A model generated the notes under the pieces. It saw only the letters and a list, made by a program, of their open reading frames with translations, was not told the DNA's origin and did no database searches. Source: an uncultured Bacteroidota bacterium (GTDB lineage Bacteria > Bacteroidota > Bacteroidia > Chitinophagales > Chitinophagaceae). From it: a stretch of DNA of 18,824 nucleotides. Of this stretch, positions 6,628-13,826 are shown one piece after another. The translations under genes were made by a program, and so were the position numbers. Each line of letters starts with the position of its first letter. The first letter of the stretch is position 1. The stretch spans positions 1 to 18,824 of the forward strand of contig CAIJZG010000246.1 of NCBI GenBank assembly GCA_903825065.1. Direction: 5' to 3'.

Positions 6628-7386
6628 ATGAAACCATCTATCTATAGTCAGTTTTTGGACAAAAAAAGACAGGGAAAGAAATCTTTCGCTGTTTTAATTG
6701 ACCCTGACAAAGTAGATTCGAACAAAATTCATGAAGTGGTTCATTTAGCCATCAATTCGGGGGTGGATTATTTCTTTGTGGGTGGAAGTCTGGTTATTTC
6801 TAGTCATTTGGATCAATGTATCCAGCAGATTAAAGCAAGTTGCGACATTCCTGTAATACTTTTTCCAGGATCGCCTTCTCAAGTGAGCAAGTATGCAGAT
6901 GCCCTTTTATATCTTTCTTTGATTTCCGGACGCAATCCAGAGTTATTGATTGGACAACATGTTATTAGCGCCCCTTTTGTTAGAAACAGTGGTTTAGAAA
7001 TAATGCCAACAGGTTATATGGTTGTTGATGGTGGAGCACCCACTACCGTTTCATATATCTCCAATGCCACTCCAATTCCTGCCGACAAAAATGATATCGC
7101 TATGTGCACGGCAATGGCTGGAGAAATGCTAGGAATGAAATTGATTTATATGGATGCGGGTAGTGGAGCTAAACGCCCCATTTCAGAACCCATGATTGAA
7201 AAAGTAGCTCGCAATATAGATATCCCTTTAATAATTGGAGGAGGTATCACAACACCAGAAAAAGCCTATCTCAATTGCAAAGCTGGAGGCGATATTATTG
7301 TTGTAGGAAACGCAATTGAAAAAGACGCCACCTTAATCAATGAGATAAGTGCCGCCATTCATAGCGTTCCAGTAGCAGCTATTTAA
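6628..7386 (+). CDS. Geranylgeranylglyceryl/heptaprenylglyceryl phosphate synthase family protein (PcrB-like)
   Basis: This 252-residue TIM-barrel prenyltransferase is expected to join sn-glycerol-1-phosphate to a polyprenyl diphosphate, the first step of archaeal-type ether lipid synthesis. Family motifs in order: LIDPDK at 24-29 (diphosphate/Mg site), LYLSLISGRNP at 94-104, YMDAGSGA at 174-181, GGGI at 204-207 and VGNAI at 226-230; the last three form the phosphate-binding loops. The ATG at 6628 is chosen over an in-frame TTG at 6601 because that TTG lies inside the promoter-like box and leader hairpin and would add nine residues atypical of the family. Bacteroidota members are known, but their physiological product is poorly defined. 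It is monocistronic, and its last 8 bp overlap the end of the converging peptidase gene. Confidence 0.92.
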   Translation: MKPSIYSQFLDKKRQGKKSFAVLIDPDKVDSNKIHEVVHLAINSGVDYFFVGGSLVISSHLDQCIQQIKASCDIPVILFPGSPSQVSKYADALLYLSLISGRNPELLIGQHVISAPFVRNSGLEIMPTGYMVVDGGAPTTVSYISNATPIPADKNDIAMCTAMAGEMLGMKLIYMDAGSGAKRPISEPMIEKVARNIDIPLIIGGGITTPEKAYLNCKAGGDIIVVGNAIEKDATLINEISAAIHSVPVAAI

Positions 7387-8659
7387 GTCCGGATACATCC
7401 ACTCTAGAAGGTGTGTCTTTTCCGCTTACGATGCCTTTAGAACTTAGTGCGATAGCCTTTATAATCATTGACATGTTTTCCATATCTAAAGTACCAATCT
7501 CATCTGATACTTTATGATAATTTGGCTCGCTATCCATTTTAGAGGTAGAGATAGTATGTGCTGGAACTCCTAGTCTGGCAAGGGTTGCATTATCTGAACG
7601 ATAAAATAAATTTTGCTCAGTATATGGATCTGGATAAAATGTAAACGCTGTTCCTTTTAAATTTTCTTGCAAAATTTTACCCATATCAGTTTTCTCATAT
7701 CCAGTGATATAAGCTGAGTTTTTACCCCACTTGCTTTCCGTGCCAATCATCTCAATATTAAACATTGCTTTTACATTAATGGCATTAAATTGTCTCGAAC
7801 AATATTGCGCACCGAAACCCCCAATTTCTTCAGCGGTAAATGCAACAAATATTAATGTGCGCTCGTTATCTTTTTCTGTTTGAAAATATTTTGCAAGCAT
7901 CATCATTGCTGTAGTACCTGCGGCATCATCATTAGCTCCATTATAAATTGAATCGTTATTAACGGCTTTACCAATGCCTAAATGATCGTAATGACCAGAG
8001 AAAATCACATACTCCCTTTTTTTACTTTTGCCAGGTATTACCCCAATTACATTAGCGAGTTTCTGCTCAGAGATTTCATGAGTTGCATTGATAGCAAATT
8101 GTTTTGGCTGCTTTGTAGCTAAAACAAAAACGATAGAATTTTCTGATTTAAATAGCTGACGCTTGAAGCCGGTTAGTCGTCCGAAATTCTTAGCAAAAGA
8201 AGTATCCACTAAAACCAAATAGTTTTTGCCTGATTGGATTAATTTGGAAGCTTCCGAAAAAATATTGGTGCCTGCATTAATTGTTGCTCTTTCAAAACCA
8301 CTTGCTTCAGTGATAGAAAGATCAGCTTTTGAGGTTACTACAATAACATCTTTAGTGTCGACCTGAATATTATCAAAACTGCAGGAAAGGCTAATAAATT
8401 TAGGTTTAACCATGGTGAATTCCTGAAGAAAAGTTCCACTGTTGTTCCAGGTTTGAAGACCAATTTGTTTAAATTCATTTGCAATGAAATTGGCTGCTTT
8501 TTCTATGCCTGCTGAAAAAGTTTTTCTACCCTGCATATCATCGGCAGACAAGGTCTTTTCAATCCTTTCTACTTCTTTAGCATTGATTATTTTATCTATA
8601 TTCTGTGCTTGTAAAAAAGAGGCTGATATTAAGCAAATGGCTAAGAATACTTTTTTCAT
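7379..8659 (-). CDS. Secreted M28 family zinc metallopeptidase
   Basis: This 426-residue peptidase is exported by a Sec signal peptide (MKKVFLAICLISASFLQAQ, cleavage likely after residue 18 or so). The catalytic domain shows the M28 two-zinc pattern: SGHYDHLG with His223, NGANDDAAG with Asp244/245, TAEEIGG with Glu277 (base) and Glu278 (ligand), NIEMIG with Glu303, and NYHKVSDE with His382. Glu replaces the more common Asp in the NxDMIG motif, a variation found in the family. An insertion of roughly 110 residues between the N-terminal region and His223 would match a PA-like inserted domain. The ATG at 8659 is chosen over an in-frame one at 8698 because it starts the signal peptide directly. 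It probably acts as an aminopeptidase outside the cytoplasm; specificity is unknown. Confidence 0.9.
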   Translation of the reverse strand: MKKVFLAICLISASFLQAQNIDKIINAKEVERIEKTLSADDMQGRKTFSAGIEKAANFIANEFKQIGLQTWNNSGTFLQEFTMVKPKFISLSCSFDNIQVDTKDVIVVTSKADLSITEASGFERATINAGTNIFSEASKLIQSGKNYLVLVDTSFAKNFGRLTGFKRQLFKSENSIVFVLATKQPKQFAINATHEISEQKLANVIGVIPGKSKKREYVIFSGHYDHLGIGKAVNNDSIYNGANDDAAGTTAMMMLAKYFQTEKDNERTLIFVAFTAEEIGGFGAQYCSRQFNAINVKAMFNIEMIGTESKWGKNSAYITGYEKTDMGKILQENLKGTAFTFYPDPYTEQNLFYRSDNATLARLGVPAHTISTSKMDSEPNYHKVSDEIGTLDMENMSMIIKAIALSSKGIVSGKDTPSRVDVSGLK

Positions 8660-8683
8660 ATGCAAAAGTTTGAGTTCTTTTAA

Positions 8684-8715
8684 AAAAAATAGGCGCAATT
8701 AAATACACCTATCAA
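8684..8715 (-). promoter_or_regulatory. Putative promoter of the M28 peptidase gene
   Basis: On the minus strand, TTG (8713-8715), a 21-nt spacer and TATTTTTT (8684-8691, 7 of 8 to TAnnTTTG) form a plausible Bacteroidota promoter 24 nt before the ATG. The text around the box (TTAATTGC, then CTATTTTT) is nearly identical to that upstream of dxs. Confidence 0.4.
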
Positions 8716-8744
8716 TCAAATTTATTTTTTTACGAAATGCATGG

Positions 8745-8773
8745 AACACAGATGATACGGATTTGCGCAGATT
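8745..8773. repeat. Degenerate 9-10 bp repeat with core RCRGAT
   Basis: Three near copies of a core (ACAGAT at 8748-8753, ACGGAT at 8757-8762, GCAGAT at 8767-8772) recur at 9-10 bp spacing and run straight into the heptamer array at 8776. It lies between the response regulator stop and the M28 promoter. Similar ACACGGAT-rich intergenic pieces occur in many unrelated bacterial genomes (from memory, not searched). Confidence 0.45.
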
Positions 8774-8775
8774 CA

Positions 8776-8810
8776 CTTCACTCATCATTCTTATCTCTTA
8801 TCTTTTCACT
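8776..8810. repeat. Five-unit heptamer array, consensus CTTMWCT
   Basis: Units begin at 8776, 8783, 8790, 8797 and 8804: CTTCACT, CATCATT, CTTATCT, CTTATCT, TTTCACT. The array ends one base before the stop codon of the response regulator gene. Period, consensus, strand and position match the arrays after the genes at 151-810 and 2887-6234. Confidence 0.65.
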
Positions 8811-8811
8811 T

Positions 8812-9543
8812 TTAAAGGCTCATCATTTCTTTAAACTTTACTGTTTGTCTACGACTCACTTCAATTTTTTCACCGCCTTTCAAATCAACCAATAAACCGC
8901 CATTAAAATAAGGTTCGATTTTATCAATCCACCTAAGATTAATTATATGTTTTCTATTTGCCCTGAAGAACATACGATCATCTAATCTTTCTTCTAATGC
9001 ATTTAGTGATTTTAATATTAATGGTTTATTTGTTCCAAAGAATACTTTTGCGTAATTGCCTACACTTTCAAATAATCGGATCTCTCCCAATTTCACAAAC
9101 CAGCAACGTTCTCCATCCTTTACAAATACTTGATCAAATTCAGTTAAAGGACCGCGATTTAATCCGTTCAATCCTGCATTTTCCTTACTGATTTCTAAAT
9201 GTAGTTTTTGAATGGCATCCGCTAAGCGCTTAGGCTCTACTGGTTTTAGGAGGTAGTCCAAAGCATTCACTTCAAAGGCTTTGATGGCATATTCGTCATA
9301 TGCAGTTGTAAAAATCACTCTCGGTGCTTTTTCTACTTCTGCCAATAAATCGAATCCAGTTTTCCCGGGCATCTGAATGTCAAGAAATATTAAATCAGGA
9401 TTTAAGGTTTCGATTTTTTCGATACCGTCATCTACATTCGCCGCTTCTTCTATAACTTCAATATCAGAATGATCCTGTAATAATTTTTTTAACTCATTTC
9501 GAGCTAGTCGCTCGTCGTCAATAATGATTGCTCTAATTGCCAT
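8812..9543 (-). CDS. LytTR family response regulator
   Basis: This 243-residue two-component response regulator has an N-terminal receiver domain (about 4-120) with the acidic pair Asp9/Asp10, the phosphoacceptor Asp55 in FLDIQMPG, Thr in FTTAYDEYA and Lys in LKPVEPKRL. The C-terminal LytTR DNA-binding domain (about 138-240) includes VFVKDGERCWFVKLGEI, the FRANRKHIIN segment and IEVSRRQ. It binds DNA through beta strands rather than a helix-turn-helix (family knowledge). It follows its kinase gene after 21 bp, so the pair is one operon. Targets are unknown; such pairs often act locally, and the nearest non-operon neighbours are the M28 peptidase and dxs. A heptamer array follows the stop immediately. 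Confidence 0.95.
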   Translation of the reverse strand: MAIRAIIIDDERLARNELKKLLQDHSDIEVIEEAANVDDGIEKIETLNPDLIFLDIQMPGKTGFDLLAEVEKAPRVIFTTAYDEYAIKAFEVNALDYLLKPVEPKRLADAIQKLHLEISKENAGLNGLNRGPLTEFDQVFVKDGERCWFVKLGEIRLFESVGNYAKVFFGTNKPLILKSLNALEERLDDRMFFRANRKHIINLRWIDKIEPYFNGGLLVDLKGGEKIEVSRRQTVKFKEMMSL

Positions 9544-9564
9544 AGTTTACAATTCAAATGTGAT

Positions 9565-10623
9565 CTAATATACTTCTTTCAAAGGTAGTTTTACTATCGC
9601 TTCCACCATTTCTTTATCTTTCATGTCACGAATTTCAAAACTTGCTTTAGTTCCAAATAATATCTTTAGCCTATTTCTGGTACTATTAATTCCAAATCCA
9701 TCAATCACATCTTCTGCAGCTACATTTAATCGGCCTGAATTTTGAACAATTAATTCGTGATGTTCATTAGTGAAATCAGATATTACTCTAACAACACCAC
9801 CTTCTTTTTGTTTACTAATGCCATGTTTAATTGCATTCTCCACTAATGTCTGAAGCATCATTGGTGGTACAGGCTGATCCATCGTATCTTCGTCAATATC
9901 ATATTCGATTTTTAATCTGTCTTCAAAACGAATATGTTCTAAGGCTAAATAATCTTTTACAATATTCAATTCTTTTTCTAAAGGAGCCAACTCCATTTTT
10001 TCAGTCTGCATACTGCTTCTTAAAATATTACTTAACTCAGTAATGGCAGTTCTTGCTCTATCTGGATTTTCATCTACCAATGCTCTGATACTATTCAATG
10101 CATTAAAAATAAAATGAGGATTGATATGTGATTTAATGGTTTTAAGTTCTAACTCTTTAACCAAAGATTCAAGTTTAACTTTTTGCACTTCCGTCTTTCT
10201 TCCTAGTTCAACATAATGCCAAATGAAATAGATGCAAGACCAAATGAAAATCAAAGGGGAATCGAAAATAACGTTACCCAAAAATCGCTTTAAAACCGAG
10301 ACCTTCTTGGTTGGATCATATAATTTAAACCATTCAACGAATTCACTATTAGTAAAGTTATAAATTACACAAATCAGTAAAATAAGCACCGCAAGTTTTG
10401 CCCATTTCTGTTTGTGAAGCGGAGGTTTTAGGTCATATTTTAAAATAAAGAATCGCAATAAATGCGTAAATAACAATCCAGAAGCCATGTATAATAGCAG
10501 ACGGGAAAAGAACATACTAGTATACTTCTGTTCAAAAAGAAAGGCAAAAAATACCCAGGTTAAGCTATAAAATAGCCAGCCACCTAATTGGCACCACCAA
10601 TATGCGGAAAATTTCAATCTCAT
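9565..10623 (-). CDS. LytS-like membrane sensor histidine kinase
   Basis: This 352-residue kinase has about four membrane helices in the first 140 residues (roughly 10-30, 40-62, 76-92 and 121-138), then a short coiled stretch and a His_kinase (PF06580-type) domain. The phospho-accepting His170 lies in SHINPHFIFNALNS (165-178). The N box LVENAIKHG (Asn263) and a later glycine-rich segment with GFGINSTRNRL form the HATPase site. No separate sensory domain is present, so the signal is probably membrane-borne. The cognate regulator follows after 21 bp. A perfect TATATTTG box lies only 7 bp before the ATG, suggesting a leaderless or nearly leaderless mRNA. Confidence 0.93.
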   Translation of the reverse strand: MRLKFSAYWWCQLGGWLFYSLTWVFFAFLFEQKYTSMFFSRLLLYMASGLLFTHLLRFFILKYDLKPPLHKQKWAKLAVLILLICVIYNFTNSEFVEWFKLYDPTKKVSVLKRFLGNVIFDSPLIFIWSCIYFIWHYVELGRKTEVQKVKLESLVKELELKTIKSHINPHFIFNALNSIRALVDENPDRARTAITELSNILRSSMQTEKMELAPLEKELNIVKDYLALEHIRFEDRLKIEYDIDEDTMDQPVPPMMLQTLVENAIKHGISKQKEGGVVRVISDFTNEHHELIVQNSGRLNVAAEDVIDGFGINSTRNRLKILFGTKASFEIRDMKDKEMVEAIVKLPLKEVY

Positions 10624-10630
10624 GTAAAGA

Positions 10631-10638
10631 CAAATATA
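10631..10638 (-). promoter_or_regulatory. Putative -7 box of the kinase/regulator operon
   Basis: TATATTTG on the minus strand is an exact match to the Bacteroidota -7 consensus TAnnTTTG. It ends 7 bp before the kinase ATG, so transcription would begin at or next to the start codon. No TTG at the expected -33 distance was found. Confidence 0.5.
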
Positions 10639-10762
10639 AACTGAAACCCAAACGATTTAAGGCTATTTTGTATTAAAGGTAAAATCAGCTTCTATTTGGC
10701 AGAAATATATGTTACTCTCGGTGAACCATCTGTTTGCACTTCTGTTTATATTCTATATATAG

Positions 10763-10794
10763 GGCAATTGCTTAATGTTAATTGCCTATTTTTA
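10763..10794 (+). promoter_or_regulatory. Inverted repeat and putative promoter box of dxs
   Basis: GGCAATT (10763-10769) and AATTGCC (10780-10786) form a perfect 7-10-7 inverted repeat that abuts TATTTTTA (10787-10794, 7 of 8 to TAnnTTTG), 18 bp before the dxs ATG. The position just upstream of the -7 box is where an operator for a dimeric regulator could block RNA polymerase. The remaining part of the 189-bp kinase/dxs gap shows no other clear signal. Confidence 0.4.
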
Positions 10795-10812
10795 CATATA
10801 AAATAAAGGCAG

Positions 10813-12735
10813 ATGGAGATTTTAGCAGGCTCACTTTTACAAAAAATAGATAGCCCTGACGATCTTAAAAAACTTAACCGAGATCAATTACATCAAATAT
10901 GTGCAGAGCTGCGTCAATATATAATTGATGTAGTTAGTGTTCATGGCGGACATTTTGCTGCGAGCCTTGGCGTAGTAGAATTAAGCGTGGCCTTACATTA
11001 CGTTTACAATACTCCTTTTGATCAATTAGTTTGGGATGTTGGTCATCAGGCATATGGACATAAAATTTTAACGGGAAGACGAGACCAATTCATCACAAAT
11101 AGAAAGTATAATGGCATTAGTGGATTTCCAAAAAGAGCTGAAAGCCCTTATGATACTTTTGGTGTAGGCCATTCTTCTACTTCAATTTCAGCAGCTCTTG
11201 GGATGGCAATGGCTGCAAAATACAAAGGCGAAAACAGAAAATCTATTGCCGTAATCGGAGATGGTTCCATGACAGCAGGTATGGCTTTTGAAGCCATGAA
11301 TCATGCAGGCGTTGCTGATAGTGATGTGTTGATTATATTGAATGACAATTGTATGAGCATTGATCCCAATGTAGGTGCATTGAAAAGTTATTTAACCGAC
11401 ATTTCTACCTCACCCACGTACAATAAGATGCGTGATGAAATCTGGAATTTGATGGGTAAATTACCTGTTGGAAAAACTTTCAGCAGAGAAATGGCTAGCA
11501 AATTAGAAGCAAATATGAAAGGTATTGTTTCAAAAAGCAGTAACCTTTTTGAAGCCTTAAACCTACGCTATTTCGGACCGATTGATGGGCATAATATTAC
11601 CAATCTGGTTGATACATTAAAAGATTTAAAAAATATTCCAGGACCTAAACTTTTACATATCGTAACCGTAAAAGGAAAAGGATATGCACTTGCAGAAAAA
11701 GACCAAACTAAATGGCATGCACCAGGATTATTTGATAAACTAACTGGTGAAATTGTAAAGAAAAAAACCGATGTACCACAGCCTCCTAAATATCAGGATG
11801 TATTTGGTCATACAATGATTGAACTCGCAATAATGAACGACAAAATCATGGGGGTCACTCCAGCAATGCCAAGTGGCAGTTCATTGAAATTTATGATGGA
11901 TAAAATGCCGCATCGTGCTTTTGATGTTGGCATTTGCGAGCAACACGCTGTTACCGTTAGTGCCGGATTGGCCACACAGGGTATGCGTGTGTTTTGTAAT
12001 ATTTATTCTTCCTTCCTGCAACGTGCTTATGATCAGGTGGTACATGATGTAGCCATACAAAAGTTACCTGTAGTATTTTGTTTAGACAGAGCTGGACTTG
12101 TAGGTGAAGACGGACCAACACATCATGGATGTTATGATATTTCATTTATGCGTTGTATTCCAAATTTGGTCATTAGTGCGCCAATGAATGAAGAAGAGAT
12201 GCGCGACCTGATGTATACCGCTCAATTAGATCATATAAAAGTTCCTTTCGTTATTCGTTTTCCAAGAGGAGAAGGTGTAATGGTAAATTGGAGAACAGCA
12301 TTCAAGGAATTGCCAATTGGCAAGGGCCGAAAACTGAAAGATGGTGATGCTTTAGCGATATTAAGCTTTGGTCATCCAGGAAATTTTGCACAAGCCGCTA
12401 TCAGAGAGTTGCGAAGCGAAGGAATCAATCCAGCACATTATGATTTACGATTTGTAAAACCTATTGATGAAGATTTATTGCATGAAGCTTTCAGTAAATT
12501 CGATAAGATAGTTACTGTAGAAGATGGAACTGTTGTAGGTGGATTTGGTACTGCGGTACTGGAATTCATGAACAAATACAACTATAAAGCAACCGTAAAA
12601 ATATTAGGAATCCCAGATAGAATTGTAGAACATGGAAGCCCTAAAGAATTACACAGAGAATGTGCATACGATGCAGAAGGGATTGCTACTGCAGTGAGAG
12701 AATTGATGAATGAAACTGTAACTGTAATTAATTAG
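10813..12735 (+). CDS. dxs: 1-deoxy-D-xylulose-5-phosphate synthase
   Basis: This 640-residue thiamine-diphosphate enzyme condenses pyruvate and glyceraldehyde 3-phosphate, the entry step of the methylerythritol phosphate route to isoprenoids. Visible features in order: HGGHFAASLG (His44, His47) and VWDVGHQAYGH (His78); the ThDP/Mg motif GDGSMTAG (149-156) through NDNCMSID (Asn177, Asn179); a central pyrimidine domain with the catalytic Glu376 in GICEQHAVT; DRAGLVGEDGPTHHG, which defines the DXS substrate pocket; and a C-terminal transketolase-like domain with VEDGTVVGGFG. Full length for the family. The ATG at 10813 is the natural start. It is transcribed away from the kinase operon and converges on scpA. 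It supplies precursors for prenyl chains such as those used by the GGGP synthase encoded nearby. Confidence 0.97.
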   Translation: MEILAGSLLQKIDSPDDLKKLNRDQLHQICAELRQYIIDVVSVHGGHFAASLGVVELSVALHYVYNTPFDQLVWDVGHQAYGHKILTGRRDQFITNRKYNGISGFPKRAESPYDTFGVGHSSTSISAALGMAMAAKYKGENRKSIAVIGDGSMTAGMAFEAMNHAGVADSDVLIILNDNCMSIDPNVGALKSYLTDISTSPTYNKMRDEIWNLMGKLPVGKTFSREMASKLEANMKGIVSKSSNLFEALNLRYFGPIDGHNITNLVDTLKDLKNIPGPKLLHIVTVKGKGYALAEKDQTKWHAPGLFDKLTGEIVKKKTDVPQPPKYQDVFGHTMIELAIMNDKIMGVTPAMPSGSSLKFMMDKMPHRAFDVGICEQHAVTVSAGLATQGMRVFCNIYSSFLQRAYDQVVHDVAIQKLPVVFCLDRAGLVGEDGPTHHGCYDISFMRCIPNLVISAPMNEEEMRDLMYTAQLDHIKVPFVIRFPRGEGVMVNWRTAFKELPIGKGRKLKDGDALAILSFGHPGNFAQAAIRELRSEGINPAHYDLRFVKPIDEDLLHEAFSKFDKIVTVEDGTVVGGFGTAVLEFMNKYNYKATVKILGIPDRIVEHGSPKELHRECAYDAEGIATAVRELMNETVTVIN

Positions 12736-12779
12736 AAGGAGCTTTAGTTTTTTAAGTAACATTATCTTAGTGCATCAAG

Positions 12780-12870
12780 CACCCCAGCTGTATGCCGAGT
12801 CCGACATCAGCACCCCACCTGGCGCTTGCGCATAGGAGGGGAAGTCGAGCGGCTTAGCGATGACGGGGTG
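12780..12870. repeat. 91-bp GC-rich folded element between dxs and scpA
   Basis: Nested pairings build one long interrupted hairpin. CACCCC at 12780-12785 pairs with GGGGTG at 12865-12870. GCCG at 12794-12797 pairs with CGGC at 12850-12853. CGAC at 12802-12805 pairs with GTCG at 12844-12847. CCCCaCCT at 12813-12820 pairs with AGGaGGGG at 12834-12841. Its G+C is far above its surroundings, which suggests an inserted dispersed element. On the plus strand a T-rich stretch (12873 on) follows, so it could also terminate dxs. Confidence 0.6.
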
Positions 12871-12878
12871 GTTACTTT

Positions 12879-13697
12879 TTAATTTTCCTCCGGCCTATTC
12901 GCAGCAAATAATTCATCCGTTAAACCTGCGTCTTCCAGATCCGCTTCTCTGTGTTCATTCCATTCTACAATAAAATTATTACGTCCTTCCCCAATAGCCA
13001 TTTTCATAAATTTCTGTTGGGTAAGTTCAAGAATAGAAAGGAATAAAAATATGGCGTGTATACGATCTTCTGCTGGTTCGAATATTTTTTCAAATGCTAC
13101 CGTTTTTTCTTTCATCACAAAACCCAGCATATAGTCTCTACAACCTTCCATGGTATGATTGTAACGAACAACTGTGTGAACGGGTTTGTTTTGTCTTTCC
13201 TGAACACGCAGCATCACTTTTTCAAATGCCTTCATCAGCTTGAACAAAGTGATGTTTTGAATTTCAGTTCCTTCTGATGCGTCTTCTCCGATTTGTGAAA
13301 TCTCTCTATTTAGATTTCCTCTTTTTACCATCAGCATACGAACAGCTTCCATTTCTGCCATCTCAACTGCCGCTTCTTTGAATCGTTTGTATTCGAGAAT
13401 TTTATCAATCAATTCTTGCCTCGGATCAATTTCATTCCCCTGTGCATCAATTTCTTTGCGCGGCAATAAAAGGCGCGCTTTAATACGCATTAATGTAGAA
13501 ACAAATAAAATAAATTCACTACTAAGCTCAATATTCAATTTCTCTCCTTGATGAATATAATCAAGGAAGTCTTTTATGATCTTGGTTATAGGAATATTAT
13601 AAATGTCTAACTCGTCCCTTTCTATAAAGAAAAGCAAGAGGTCGAAGGGACCTTCAAATTGGTCAAGCTTAATCTGATAATTACTACTAGTTGCCAA
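12879..13697 (-). CDS. scpA: Segregation and condensation protein A
   Basis: This 272-residue kleisin bridges the SMC dimer and, with ScpB, forms the bacterial condensin that compacts and separates chromosomes. The N-terminal signature QFEGPFDLLLFFIERDELDIYNIPI (about 13-37) is diagnostic. STLMRIKARLLLP follows near residues 68-80, a charged linker lies in the middle, and a C-terminal winged-helix-like part (about 190-250) would bind the SMC head. The only start consistent with the conserved N-terminus is TTG at 13697: the frame is open upstream only to a stop at 13728-13730 and contains no ATG. A promoter-like box lies at 13715-13722. scpB is not in the window. It converges with dxs. Confidence 0.93.
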   Translation of the reverse strand: MATSSNYQIKLDQFEGPFDLLLFFIERDELDIYNIPITKIIKDFLDYIHQGEKLNIELSSEFILFVSTLMRIKARLLLPRKEIDAQGNEIDPRQELIDKILEYKRFKEAAVEMAEMEAVRMLMVKRGNLNREISQIGEDASEGTEIQNITLFKLMKAFEKVMLRVQERQNKPVHTVVRYNHTMEGCRDYMLGFVMKEKTVAFEKIFEPAEDRIHAIFLFLSILELTQQKFMKMAIGEGRNNFIVEWNEHREADLEDAGLTDELFAANRPEEN

Positions 13698-13714
13698 GAG
13701 ATATACTTTAGTTG

Positions 13715-13722
13715 CAAAGAAA
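13715..13722 (-). promoter_or_regulatory. Putative -7 box of scpA
   Basis: TTTCTTTG on the minus strand matches TAnnTTTG at 7 of 8 and sits 17 bp before the TTG start of scpA, supporting that start and a short leader. No -33 element was found. Confidence 0.35.
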
Positions 13723-13776
13723 CTGAATCAATCCTAAAAACGAAGCCGATTGAGGAATAGTTATCCACCAAAATGC

Positions 13777-13803
13777 CAGTCAAACCATAATTTGGCCCAA
13801 CTG
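13777..13803 (-). terminator. Weak hairpin downstream of mscL
   Basis: In the mscL transcript CAGUUGGGCCA can pair with UGGUUUGACUG across a 5-nt loop, giving 11 pairs of which four in a row are G-U. Only a short U-run follows, so this is a weak terminator at best. It lies 24 nt after the mscL stop. Confidence 0.3.
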
Positions 13804-13826
13804 ACATTCCTATCTTTTGAAATAAC

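Noticed and set aside
7379..7386. Overlap of two converging genes as a sign of an error
   Set aside because: Both stop codons are in family-consistent places; short tail-to-tail overlaps are common and need no special explanation.
7898..8000. Loss of a zinc ligand in the M28 peptidase
   Set aside because: The Asp pair at NGANDDAAG is intact, and the Glu in NIEMIG (near 7750) in place of Asp is a tolerated family variant; all five ligand positions are filled.
8660..8698. Longer M28 peptidase start at 8698
   Set aside because: It would place 13 residues before a clean signal peptide that already begins at its own ATG, and would include part of the presumed promoter box.
13761..13769. TTATCCACC, an 8-of-9 DnaA box between mscL and scpA
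   Set aside because: It is a single site with no other boxes or AT-rich tract nearby; one near match in 19 kb is expected by chance.
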